Source: Poriferisodalis sp965198245
GTDB lineage: Bacteria > Actinomycetota > Acidimicrobiia > Acidimicrobiales > Poriferisodalaceae
Reading direction: 5' to 3'
Assembly: GCF_965198245.1 (NCBI RefSeq)
Contig: NZ_OZ240249.1
Coordinates: 3,348,001-3,412,000 of the forward strand
Length of the DNA: 64,000 nt
A program made the translations under genes and the position numbers. Below, one piece after another: positions 53,828 through 62,255 of this stretch (the first letter of the stretch is position 1; each line of letters begins with the position of its first letter). The notes below the pieces were generated by a model. That model saw only the letters and a program-made list of their open reading frames with translations. It was not told where the DNA came from and ran no database searches.

Positions 53828-54715
53828 TCACCGCGTGCTCAGCTCTGAGGCCCAGTTGGGAACGGCCAGCTCGACGCCGGGCATGGCGACCAGCGCACTC
53901 GCGAGATCAAGCGATGCGAACCCTGGCTCGGTCTCGATGAAGTAGCCGTTGGGGAGGTAGTCCAGTTCGGCGGCCAGATCAGGGTCGATGCTGTTGCGCT
54001 CGAAGAATGCTGCGACGTCATCGGCATTCCAAGCAGGGTCGAGGCTGATCAGCACGCCCCCGGGCAGCATCATCAACTGACCCGAGTCGGATCTGAAGAC
54101 CGGATAGCTCTTGGCCTTGGGGTCCTGCTCGCTTGCCGTGCCACGGGAAGCGATCTCGGAATCGACGCGAATGATGACGCCGAGACTCGACTGGACCACC
54201 ACATCGCCTTGGGGCACGCCGTCAGCGGAGGCGCGGACCTCCAAGGAGGGATCGAGCCAGACGTGCAGCGTTCGTTCGCCGTCCTGCCAGGTGTAGGGCT
54301 CGGCTTCGGCGGGGATGGACCACTCGGGGATCGAACGCGTGCTCTGCCCATCGAGCTGGCCCGGCTGCTGAGCCTGCTCTCGTTGCTGTGGCTGCTCCTG
54401 ATCTTGGCCCCATGTCGCTTGCGGCGATCGTGCGGACGCTGTCAGCGGTGCAGCTCGACCGTGCGGTGGCTGCACATTCTCACTTGTTGTTGAGAATGCG
54501 TCTGCTGCGGTGACGGTGCGTGCGGCTGCATCGCCGCGGCTGCTCGACGCCGCCGCGACGACTACCCCGGAATCTGCGGCACTGTGCGCAGCGCGCTCAG
54601 CGTCGCCGCAAGCGGCAGCCGAGCTGGCAGCCAGAACCAGCATGGTCGCGAGTGCGCCCGCCGCACAGCGATTCGTGCCGAGACTCGGCGTAGTGCCGCC
54701 CGTGCGCTTTCCCAT
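53828..54715 (-). CDS. Lipoprotein resembling a stand-alone subtilase propeptide
   Basis: About 295 residues. The signal ends in SSAAAC, so it should be lipid-anchored. A long Gln/Ser/Ala linker follows. The C-terminal part (about 225-295) reads PNGYFIETEPGF.. then ALVAMPGVELAVPNW, the pattern that closes S8 propeptides before the catalytic domain. It ends here without a protease domain. The giant subtilase gene begins 78 bp downstream on the same strand. ATG 54715 is chosen because it gives a normal signal peptide. Confidence 0.7.
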   Translation of the reverse strand: MGKRTGGTTPSLGTNRCAAGALATMLVLAASSAAACGDAERAAHSAADSGVVVAAASSSRGDAAARTVTAADAFSTTSENVQPPHGRAAPLTASARSPQATWGQDQEQPQQREQAQQPGQLDGQSTRSIPEWSIPAEAEPYTWQDGERTLHVWLDPSLEVRASADGVPQGDVVVQSSLGVIIRVDSEIASRGTASEQDPKAKSYPVFRSDSGQLMMLPGGVLISLDPAWNADDVAAFFERNSIDPDLAAELDYLPNGYFIETEPGFASLDLASALVAMPGVELAVPNWASELSTR

Positions 54716-55129
54716 GGCCGCAGCGGGGCGATGTCGGGCGGGCGGGCGTTCAACCGGCAAGTGCGGCTCGAGACGCTCGCCGGGCGTGTCCGGCAGATGG
54801 CACGATCGTTCGGGTCGCCGTCGGTGACGCCTCCACCATCAACCTCCTGCGCCTCAGCAGCACAGGCACACCCGCCTGCCCACTGTGGATTGCCGCATTC
54901 GCCTATGGGCTATGCCGACATGAAACACATTAGCTATTTCGATGAAGAAGTCTAATTGGCGAGTGGTGGCACTCCCCCCGTGGGCTTGTCAGGCGGTGAA
55001 GTCCGAGGGAAGACACCGAGCCCTTTCTTCGACGAGAAGAGCCTCTTGCAGAGAACTACGAGAGAACCAAGGCCATGAATCGCCTTTGGACAGCATCTTG
55101 TACCTGGCCACGATGTACACGACTGCTGC
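54716..55129. other. Non-coding stretch between the propeptide lipoprotein and NifU-N genes
   Basis: About 410 bp without a convincing gene. Short frames are shadows or lack ribosome sites. A less GC-rich patch (54900-54960) could hold the promoter for the minus-strand lipoprotein-protease unit. I see no clear RNA gene. Confidence 0.5.
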
Positions 55130-55234
55130 GAGCTAGCGACTGTGCCTGTCGCTACCGCTAGCGAGCTAGCGACTGTGCCTGTCGCTACCGCTAGCGAGCT
55201 AGCGACTGTGCCTGTCGCTACCGCTAGCGAGCTA
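55130..55234 (-). repeat. 33-bp x3 tandem array at the NifU-N stop codon
   Basis: Three perfect 33-bp units (55130, 55163, 55196) plus the beginning of a fourth that contains the TAG stop (55232-55234). TAG recurs in frame every 33 bp on the minus strand. Each unit holds TAGCGAC...GTCGCTA, a perfect 7-bp stem with a 7-base loop, and the palindrome GCTAGC, so a row of hairpins follows the gene. Confidence 0.92.
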
Positions 55235-55522
55235 GCGGTAGTGGGCAAACAGCTCTTCGATGAGATCGACGATGCCCTCGGAGGTGTGGCCCCGCGAGAT
55301 GTCGACGGTGGCGACGTTGCCGTAGACGTGTATGTGGTCGACGCCACCGCGCTGGAACAGCCGCCATGCCAGCAGATCGGCCGGGTCCTCAGCGCTGGCC
55401 GCATCGTCGGCGCTGTTGTAGTAGCGGTGGCCCGCCCCCGTCAGCGGACGGTTGGTCTCGAAGCGCACCGTGCCCGGACGTGCGGCGGACGGTCGTTCTG
55501 CTACTCGAACGGGCTGACCCAT
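55232..55522 (-). CDS. NifU N-terminal (Nfu-N)-like domain protein
   Basis: A 96-residue single-domain protein. RPGTVRFETNRPLTGAGHRYY, then DPADLLAWRLFQRGGVDHIHVYGNVATVDI, match the scaffold Nfu/NifU N-terminal fold (a domain without the Cys cluster site), and the length is normal. It may assist Fe-S proteins or be a free-standing relative. It ends in a 33-bp stop-anchored array. It is divergent from the acyl-CoA dehydrogenase (91-bp gap). Confidence 0.75.
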   Translation of the reverse strand: MGQPVRVAERPSAARPGTVRFETNRPLTGAGHRYYNSADDAASAEDPADLLAWRLFQRGGVDHIHVYGNVATVDISRGHTSEGIVDLIEELFAHYR

Positions 55523-55613
55523 GGCCGATGAGCGTAGCGAGATAAGCCAGTAGCTTGGGGCCGCTCACAAGCCGGACTTCCCCGCAGTCCTACCTATGAA
55601 ACAGGAGCCCGAC

Positions 55614-56888
55614 ATGGCCGCTGCCGACACCGCCGAGATCTCCGAGGAGCAGTTCACCGCCGAGGCAACAGCGTTCCTCGAGGCCAATGCCAAGCGCAAG
55701 GCCGAACGGCGGGAATTCGTCTGGGGCGAGGGACCCGACAATGCAGCGCTCTTCGAAGAGATCGACCGCGAGCGCGAGCGGCAGGAACTTGACGAGGCGA
55801 AGGCGTGGCGAGCCACCAAGTTCGACGCCGGCTATGGCTGGATCGGCGGGCCGACGGAGTTGGGTGGCAGTGGCCTGCCTCGCAAGTACGAGCGCATCTG
55901 GGGCCAGCTCGAGAGCCAGTTCGACACACCCGACGGCGGCTTCTTCGGCATCGGCCTAGGCATGGTGGCCCCCACCATCCTGACGCACGCCAATCCTGAG
56001 GTGTCCGCTGACGTGCTGCCCAAGATGTTCCGAGCCGACATCGTGGGCTGCCAGCTGTTCTCCGAGCCGGGTGCGGGATCCGACTTGGCCAGCTTGCAGA
56101 TGCGGGCCGACCGCGACGGCGAGGAATGGATCCTCAACGGCCAGAAGGTCTGGACCTCGGGCGCGCACTATTCCGAGATCGGCGAGGTGATCGCCCGTTC
56201 CGACTTCGATCTGCCCAAGCACCAGGGCCTGACCGGGTTCATCGTGGACATGAACGCACCCGGCGTGGACGTGCGGCCGCTGCGGCAGATGACCGGCGGG
56301 GCGAACTTCAACGAGGTGTACTTCACCGACGTGCGCGTGCCCGACAGCCACCGCCTCGGCGACGTGAACCAAGGCTGGGGTGTGGCGCTCACGACGCTCA
56401 TGAACGAGCGCGCAGCGATCGGCGGCGGATCCGGCAGCGGGGGCAGCTTCACCAAGCTGGCAGCCATGGCCACCCACTACGGCGTGAGCGGCGACGCCTT
56501 GACCCGCCAGAAGCTCGCCGAGATCTACACCCACGGCAAGGTGCTGGGCTGGTCGAACCAGCGCACGATGGATGCGCTGCGCGCCGGCCGCACGCCTGGG
56601 CCAGAGATGTCGCTGTCGAAGATGGGGCTGATCCGCCAGATGAACGCCACCTGCAACTTCGTGAGCAACACGCTGGGGGAAAAGCTGGCGGTCGATACCG
56701 GCGAGTGGGGCACGTTCTCGTGGGCCGGATACGTGCTGGGCTTCCCCGCCATGCGCATCGCCGGGGGCTCGGACGAGGTAATGCGCAACATTGTGGGCGA
56801 ACGCGTGCTGGGGCTGCCCAAGGAGCCCGGCATCGACACCACGAGCCCGTTCCGCGAGCTGAAGGTCGGCACCCAGCGCGCCGAATAG
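55614..56888 (+). CDS. Acyl-CoA dehydrogenase
   Basis: A 424-residue flavoenzyme. Landmarks: QLFSEPGAGSDLASLQMRA, QKVWTSGAHYSEIG, EVYFTDVRVPDSHRLGDVNQGW, and the C-terminal RIAGGSDEVMRNIVGERVLGLP. The usual catalytic glutamate position is taken by GGSDE, as in long-chain or alternative-base members. The start is ATG 55614, nine bases after AGGAG; an upstream in-frame ATG at 55596 overlaps that ribosome site. It is not linked to the CoA block at 16-24 kb. Confidence 0.9.
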   Translation: MAAADTAEISEEQFTAEATAFLEANAKRKAERREFVWGEGPDNAALFEEIDRERERQELDEAKAWRATKFDAGYGWIGGPTELGGSGLPRKYERIWGQLESQFDTPDGGFFGIGLGMVAPTILTHANPEVSADVLPKMFRADIVGCQLFSEPGAGSDLASLQMRADRDGEEWILNGQKVWTSGAHYSEIGEVIARSDFDLPKHQGLTGFIVDMNAPGVDVRPLRQMTGGANFNEVYFTDVRVPDSHRLGDVNQGWGVALTTLMNERAAIGGGSGSGGSFTKLAAMATHYGVSGDALTRQKLAEIYTHGKVLGWSNQRTMDALRAGRTPGPEMSLSKMGLIRQMNATCNFVSNTLGEKLAVDTGEWGTFSWAGYVLGFPAMRIAGGSDEVMRNIVGERVLGLPKEPGIDTTSPFRELKVGTQRAE

Positions 56889-57202
56889 TCAACACGGCCG
56901 CCGCCGACAGCAGCCCCCTAACGACTTCCCAACCGCCCAGGACGGCTGTCTGAGCGGTTCTCTCTCGGCGTCGCCGAGTTGTGCCCATCGTGCGAGGTCA
57001 CAGCGCTCTTGGGTGTGCTCCCCGACGAGCGTTGGCGACCAGAGTATCTGCGGCCTGCATATGTGAATCAAATGCATGTTTACATGCGCTATCGTTGAAG
57101 CGTCATTCAGTCAACGTCAGTTCGAGTCCCAGCGTGGTGCTGTGCGGCAGCGAGCTGTTGTGGGCCTGCAGCAGGCCCTGAAGTCCTCTTGGAGTGAAGC
57201 CC

Positions 57203-57256
57203 GTGACCTCTGACGCACTGCGTTCGCATACCCCCCCCCCCCCCCCCGCGGAATGA
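57203..57256 (+). promoter_or_regulatory. Leader ORF with poly-C17 tract at the FN3 protein start
   Basis: GGAG (57191-57194) precedes GTG 57203, which opens a short frame that enters 17 consecutive Cs (57231-57247). With 17 C, the leader ends in TGA at 57254-57256, overlapping the main ATG at 57253 (ATGA). With 15 or 18 C it would be fused in frame; with 16 C it would run past out of frame. The main ATG has no well-placed Shine-Dalgarno because the poly-C occupies that position. Upstream (56889-57190) I see no gene, only an AT-richer patch near 57060 that may hold the promoter. Confidence 0.7.
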
Positions 57257-59979
57257 GGCCCCGCAGGCGCAGATGGGCTGTGTCCGCAGCGCTGGCGGCG
57301 ATGACGCTCGCAGCAGCAGTGCTGTCTCCTGCTGTGGGGGCGTCGTCTAGCTCTTTGCATCCCAAGGGCCTGTCCGCGTCGTTGGCGGACGGCGTGGTGA
57401 CGTTGAGCTGGAACGCGCCGATCGACGACGCCGGGTCGGTGACGGGCTATCAGGTGCTGCGACGCCGCCCCGGGGTAGACCCGGTGGGGACGTTCCATGT
57501 CGTCGCCCACGACACCGCCACCAGCGACACGTCGTTCGTGGACCGCTGCGCTGATCAGGCCGACACCGCGTATACCTATCGGGTCAAAGCGCGCCGCGGC
57601 GACCAGCTCAGCCGCTGGGGGAACTACTCGCGAGTGAACCTGCCCGCGAGCTATGTCGCTGCTGATCCTCTGGCCGGCTGCGACCCTGACACCGGCAAAC
57701 CCGCACGCGACCCAGAGCCAGAACCCGACCCCGACCCCGATCCTGATTCCGGCGACGACGGGGGCGATCCCGACAACGGCGACGACGGGGGCGATCCCGA
57801 CGACGGCGACGACGGCGAGGGCGGTGTTGCTGGTTCGGCGGTGTCGGTCCGGTCGGATACGACCCAGCAGCAGGACCCACAGCAGGACGACAAGCAGTTC
57901 GTGCCCCCGCCCGACGACGGCGAAGGGGCGGTGGTGGTGCGGTCCTCGTCGCAGGTCACGGTCCCAGCACAGTTCCAGGACCGCTCCACCCTGCCGGGCC
58001 TGCCCGCGAGCTACCCGAACTCGCTGGGGTTCGATCCCGGCGCTCCCCCGGCGTTCGCCAGGGAAGACACCCTGACACCGGAGAACGAGAACGACCCCGA
58101 CCGGGTCGCTGAGATCACCGGCCATGACGCTTCGCGGTTCGCGCCCCGCAACGTCACCGCGGAACTGACCGATGACGGCATCTTGATCAGCTGGCAACAG
58201 CTCGAACGCCCGGAGTGGTGGGCCTGCGCCGAGTACGACATCGTGCGGGTGCCCGGCCCTCAGACCTCGCACTCCGAGAGAGTCAACCGCAGAGTTTGGG
58301 CGGTAATAGACGGCGTCGGCCGCTGGTTCCAGAACGATTACATGCGCTATTGGGTGGAAGAGGACCGCACCAAGGCCTACTGGAAGTACACCTGCGTCGA
58401 CCGGCGCGTCTATGACGCCTATGAGATCTACCGCACCTCGTTCGGGCACGTCTACCGCAACGGCACCGTGGAGCTGCTCTCGGACAGCCAGCCCCACCTG
58501 ATCGGCACCGTCATCGGACAAACTGGCATCTTCAGTTTCACCGACACCAGCCGTGACGCGCTGGTCGGCCCGCGTCGGCACATCTACCAGATGCGCACCC
58601 TGTACGGCACCGATGTCGACGTGTTCGAAAACGACCGCGACTTCGGCAGCCGCCTGTCAGCCGGCACCTTCATCGAACGCGTCGAGGACGCCGCACGACC
58701 CAACGCGGAGTCCCCCCAGGACCTGACCGTGTCGATTCCGACCAAGCAGGCCGTGGCCGACGGCACGACGTTGGCGATCGAACTGGACTGGGACCCGCCC
58801 AGCCAGGACGCGTCGTCGGTCACCGGCTACGTCATCCAGCGCCGCCTCGTCACCCAGAAACAACGCGCACTGCCTTTCGCGGACGTCGCCACCATCACCG
58901 CCAGCAGCATCACCGAATGGGCTGACACCGGCAGCGACGTGACCACGACCGCGAACAAGCCCGTCTACAACAGCGCAGGCAACTTCGTGCAAACCGCTTC
59001 CTATCTCGAGATCGCTGCGCTGACCCAGTTCTCCTACCGGGTGATCGCGGTGCGCGGCACCGACCGCAGCAACCCCTCCGCAGTGGTGTCGGTCGATTCG
59101 GAGCGTCAGCTTCCCGCAGCCGGGCTCGTGACGGTCACCGACACCTGGCGCACCGGCGCGACGATCCGGGTCAACATGACCGGCACCGACCCGAACGGCA
59201 GCCAGCTCGGCAACCACGCGAAGGACCACCTCGCTTTGGCACCGCCGCGCGGGGGTCCTGAGAACCGGCTGCTGCATGTCGGCATCGGCTACAAGGGCTG
59301 GGGGCACAACACGTGCCTCCGCAACCGCGACAGCACCGACACGACCGACAAAGTGACCGTGAGCAAGGCATTCGTGGAGCTGGCTCCGGGTTCGACGGCC
59401 ACCTACACCGTGACACTCGAACAAGTCCCCGCGACAGTTGTGCACATCGAGGTGAACACCTTCGTCTCCAATCGCATACGCGTCGACGGCTTTTCGGAAC
59501 AAACCCTGATATTCAGCCCCGCTGACGCGGTCAACGGAAAGATCACCAAGACCGTGACCGTGAGCGGCCTCGCGGGTTCCTCAGATGTCAACTATGCGGG
59601 GTGGATCGGCCACACCGTGGTCGACAGCGCCAGCGACAACGCCTTTGACGGGCTCTCCATCGACCCGGTGATGGTGGTCGTCAGCGACGCCGACGGCCCT
59701 TATGGCTACCAAGCCGCTCAAGCCCTCTACCTCAGCCCCGCCGGCGACTGCACCCACACCGACGAATCATCGATCACCGTCACGGGCCTGACCCCGGGCA
59801 CCACCTACACCGCCGAAGCCCTGTTCCGGCTCGTGTCGGAGGAGAAATACATCGGCGGCCAAGGCGCCGGCGTCAAGCATGAGAACTTCATCCCCACCTG
59901 GGACGGCGGCTTCTACCCCGGCGGCATCTGGTCACCCGCACACCTCGTCGGCACCGTCACCTTCACCACCAACCCATAG
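57253..59979 (+). CDS. Secreted multi-FN3 protein (paralogue 1)
   Basis: A 908-residue exported protein. It has an N-terminal signal (RRRRW then AALAAMTLAAAVLSPAVGA), an FN3-like domain (about 36-130, with GYQVLRRRPG and YTYRVKARRGDQLS), an acidic Asp/Pro/Gly spacer (about 150-195), a central Cys-containing part, a second FN3-type domain (about 490-620, GYVIQRRLV..YRVIAVRG), and a Calx/beta-type C-terminus (YTVTLEQVPATVVHIEV). No enzyme motif is present. A second, partly near-identical copy starts at 62253. Expression is probably set by the poly-C leader. Confidence 0.8.
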   Translation: MRPRRRRWAVSAALAAMTLAAAVLSPAVGASSSSLHPKGLSASLADGVVTLSWNAPIDDAGSVTGYQVLRRRPGVDPVGTFHVVAHDTATSDTSFVDRCADQADTAYTYRVKARRGDQLSRWGNYSRVNLPASYVAADPLAGCDPDTGKPARDPEPEPDPDPDPDSGDDGGDPDNGDDGGDPDDGDDGEGGVAGSAVSVRSDTTQQQDPQQDDKQFVPPPDDGEGAVVVRSSSQVTVPAQFQDRSTLPGLPASYPNSLGFDPGAPPAFAREDTLTPENENDPDRVAEITGHDASRFAPRNVTAELTDDGILISWQQLERPEWWACAEYDIVRVPGPQTSHSERVNRRVWAVIDGVGRWFQNDYMRYWVEEDRTKAYWKYTCVDRRVYDAYEIYRTSFGHVYRNGTVELLSDSQPHLIGTVIGQTGIFSFTDTSRDALVGPRRHIYQMRTLYGTDVDVFENDRDFGSRLSAGTFIERVEDAARPNAESPQDLTVSIPTKQAVADGTTLAIELDWDPPSQDASSVTGYVIQRRLVTQKQRALPFADVATITASSITEWADTGSDVTTTANKPVYNSAGNFVQTASYLEIAALTQFSYRVIAVRGTDRSNPSAVVSVDSERQLPAAGLVTVTDTWRTGATIRVNMTGTDPNGSQLGNHAKDHLALAPPRGGPENRLLHVGIGYKGWGHNTCLRNRDSTDTTDKVTVSKAFVELAPGSTATYTVTLEQVPATVVHIEVNTFVSNRIRVDGFSEQTLIFSPADAVNGKITKTVTVSGLAGSSDVNYAGWIGHTVVDSASDNAFDGLSIDPVMVVVSDADGPYGYQAAQALYLSPAGDCTHTDESSITVTGLTPGTTYTAEALFRLVSEEKYIGGQGAGVKHENFIPTWDGGFYPGGIWSPAHLVGTVTFTTNP

Positions 59980-60123
59980 CAGCCAGGCATCTGCCGGGCC
60001 TGCGGGCCCGGCGCGCCGAGACAGGTCCATCTCGCGTTCGGCGCCGTCATCGAAACGGACCCACAGCCGGTAGCCGTTCCGAGCCTCAATCGCGACGGGA
60101 TGCAGCTGCTCAGCCGACATCAT
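59932..60123 (-). CDS. DUF2442-like fragment
   Basis: 63 residues. IEARNGYRLWVRFDDGAEREMDLS fits the N-terminal half of DUF2442 proteins (VRF.DG...VDLS), but the usual C-terminal half is replaced by a Gly/Ala tail that overlaps the FN3 gene's end on the opposite strand. It is likely a decayed copy. DUF2442 genes often pair with DUF4160; no intact DUF4160 frame is visible upstream. Confidence 0.4.
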   Translation of the reverse strand: MMSAEQLHPVAIEARNGYRLWVRFDDGAEREMDLSRRAGPAGPADAWLLWVGGEGDGADEVCG

Positions 60124-60437
60124 GACTTCCCTTGAGAACCTCTGTCGATGAAACGCTGACGCTCGCCTCGCTCACTCCAAAGCCTTGTGCGAGCACGCGA
60201 GGATGGGGACAGCACACCTGCATCGGCATGCACGCCGACGACGCGTACGTCATCGTTGGGGGCCTGGCTGCCGGCACTGCCGACACCGCTGAGAGGCTGA
60301 GCCGATAGGCGAAGCCGTGGCCCGAGCGGCCCGTGAGCCCGTCTCGAATAGGCACTGGGAACAAGAGCGGGAAACAACAGGTGCCGTACCGGGAAGGTTC
60401 ACCTATCCGCGCATCCGCTGAGGCCCTGTTGTTGGTT
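60124..60437. other. Non-coding stretch with a MITE-end remnant
   Basis: About 310 bp without a convincing gene; small frames on the minus strand have no recognisable protein. At 60396-60410 the sequence TTCACCTATCCGCGC matches the left end of the MITE-like repeat, probably a remnant, just downstream of the second Fic gene's stop. Confidence 0.5.
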
Positions 60438-61793
60438 CTAGCGCGGCGGATAGCGGTGCTGGCCGATGTGGCCTTTGGGGAGCCAGCAGTGTTTGTTGGA
60501 GCGCGGGCCGAGGTAGCCGCATGCTGTGTGCGTAAGCGGTGTGTGCGGCGATGGCGGCGGCGCGCTCAGTGCGGTGCCGCGATGATGAGGCAGTCCGCCG
60601 TCGGGGGTCATGCGTCGCAGCATGCCGACCATGTCGGGAACGGTGTATCTCCGATTGCGTCGGCCACCTGTGGGACTGACAATGCCCGCTGCATCGAGAG
60701 ATGCCAGTGCCGCCCGCGCGGCCCTTTCGGTCATGCCCAGCCTCTGGGAGGCCATCCGGGCATCGAGCACCGGCATCGACGGGAGCGCTTCTAGGAGTAT
60801 CGCCGCTGTGCTGTCGCGGCGGAATGTCGCAGCCTCCTGCCATCTGGCGACCATGCCCTCGACGGTCTGTGTCACAGATGCCGCTTGCCGGTTGGCTTGT
60901 TCGCATGAGTTGCTGAATACCCTCAGCCAGTCGTGCATGGCAAAGCTGCGGGTCGCTGTGTCATGGGATTCGCACACGACCCGTGTCGCGTTGAGCGCGT
61001 CGTAGTAACCGGAGCGGTCATGGCTCAGCGCAGCGCTGATCGGAACCGCTGCGCGTGTCACGCCAGCAGCGATCAAGACGGTGTGGACGAGAGCACGACC
61101 CGTTCGGCCGTTGCCGTCTTCGAAGGGATGGATCGTCTCGAACTGGGCATGAACGACCGCCGCCCGCAACACCGCTGGGTGGTCGCTGGTGTTGAGATAA
61201 TCGACAAGATCGCTCATGAGCTCGGGCACATGCTCGGCAGGCGGCGGCACAAACGACGCATCGTCGACAAGACACCCAGGAGGTCCGATCCATATCGGTT
61301 CGTCGCGAAAGACCCCCCCGATGTCGTGTTCGCGTGTCTCGGCGAAGAGACACCCGTGAACATCAACGATGTCCTCCAGCGTGGACATGGTTCCAGCACG
61401 CATCTTCCGTCCGAGTTCCACTGCGGCTGCTACCTGTTTTGCCGCACCGAGCGTGAGCGCATCGTTCTCATCGTCCACAGGCCTGCCGGCCTGACTCAGA
61501 TAGCGCGCCCACTCCAGGCCGGGCTCTGTGGCCGCGACGCCCTCCATGACGCTCGAGCGGATGCTCTCGTCACGAGCCATCATCCAGTCTGCAAGCGTGC
61601 CGCCCAGAGTCGTATGAGGCAGTGCCGCGGTCGCAACGAGCGCTCTGTCGGCGACGGTGACTGCGTTCATGGAATCGACGCCTAGGCTGGGATCCCATCC
61701 TGCCAGCGGGTGCGGTACGAAGGCGCGGTATGCCCTTCGCCCGAAACCGGTCGGGCTAGCCAGCCACCCTTCGGCATCGACATACCTGCCCAC
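60438..61793 (-). CDS. Fic-family protein with C-terminal Cys/His tail
   Basis: A 451-residue Fic protein. The catalytic motif HPFEDGNGRTGR is complete (about residue 220), and the inhibitory-type motif SSVMEG lies near residue 80. A winged-helix-like region follows (about 330-390, RMASQRLGMTERAARAAL). The last 30 residues read CGYLGPRSNKHCWLPKGHIGQH, a C-C-H-H arrangement like a small zinc finger that most Fic proteins lack. The start is GTG 61793. Only distantly similar to the Fic protein at 12.4 kb. Confidence 0.88.
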   Translation of the reverse strand: MGRYVDAEGWLASPTGFGRRAYRAFVPHPLAGWDPSLGVDSMNAVTVADRALVATAALPHTTLGGTLADWMMARDESIRSSVMEGVAATEPGLEWARYLSQAGRPVDDENDALTLGAAKQVAAAVELGRKMRAGTMSTLEDIVDVHGCLFAETREHDIGGVFRDEPIWIGPPGCLVDDASFVPPPAEHVPELMSDLVDYLNTSDHPAVLRAAVVHAQFETIHPFEDGNGRTGRALVHTVLIAAGVTRAAVPISAALSHDRSGYYDALNATRVVCESHDTATRSFAMHDWLRVFSNSCEQANRQAASVTQTVEGMVARWQEAATFRRDSTAAILLEALPSMPVLDARMASQRLGMTERAARAALASLDAAGIVSPTGGRRNRRYTVPDMVGMLRRMTPDGGLPHHRGTALSAPPPSPHTPLTHTACGYLGPRSNKHCWLPKGHIGQHRYPPR

Positions 61794-61807
61794 CCGCCGA
61801 TTATATC

Positions 61808-61873
61808 TGGTCGTATGAGCTACTCGACTGTTTTTGGCGACGCGAAAACGTTGCTATATGGTCGTATGGGCTA
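61808..61873. promoter_or_regulatory. Direct repeats upstream of the second Fic gene
   Basis: TGGTCGTATGAGCTA (61808-61822) and TGGTCGTATGGGCTA (61859-61873) are 51 bp apart in an AT-richer patch, directly upstream of the minus-strand Fic gene. They may be operator sites. The remaining sequence to 62190 holds no convincing gene. Confidence 0.4.
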
Positions 61874-62206
61874 TATGGGCACGCACCTCGGTTGTTCATG
61901 TGGCCAGTCGACGCGTACAGCAACGAACTCTCCGACCACGCCACCTGCCACTTCGAGGAGGAATGCCTTGGAGGCGAACCAAGTGCTGGTCAGCTTTGTC
62001 GGCGACTGAGGCACCGCACAGCCGTCGGCGAGATGGGCCTTGTTCGAGTGCGCTGGGTATATGTGTTGTGCTCATGTGTTGTTGAATTGCTATGGATAGG
62101 TCGTGTAGGGTTCCGCGATCAGCAATCAGTTCGGGTCCCTAGTGCAGTGCGGCGTTGGGCCGCTTCGAGCCTGTCCGGGGTCCCAAGGCCGTCTTGGAGT
62201 TTGTCC

Positions 62207-62255
62207 GTGATGTTCGACGCCCGCCTGTCTCAGACCCCCCCCCCCCCGCGGAATG
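62207..62255 (+). promoter_or_regulatory. Leader ORF with poly-C13 tract at the second FN3 protein start
   Basis: GGAG (62196-62199) precedes GTG/ATG at 62207/62210, opening a frame that enters 13 Cs (62235-62247). With 13 C, the leader passes the main ATG (62253) out of frame and continues for about 95 bp. With 14 C it would end in TGA overlapping the ATG; with 12 or 15 C it would be fused to it. The layout is the same as at 57203. Confidence 0.7.

Noticed and set aside
49760..53848. 1362-residue open frame on the plus strand opposite the giant protease
   Set aside because: It is the reverse-complement shadow of a strongly biased high-GC coding sequence; its product is low-complexity with no domain, while the minus strand has an intact S8 triad and clear repeats.
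54952..55404. Minus-strand frame containing a repeated SSLAVATGTVA sequence
   Set aside because: The repeat is the 33-bp stop-anchored array read in the wrong frame; the NifU-N-like gene occupies the real frame.
57231..57247. Poly-C tract as a pure assembly artefact
   Set aside because: Not fully excluded, but the same architecture at a second locus with a different length, plus Shine-Dalgarno-led leaders at both, argues for a real feature.
60110..60377. Small minus-strand frames upstream of the DUF2442-like fragment
   Set aside because: Two overlapping frames with no recognisable DUF4160 or other domain and no clear start signal.
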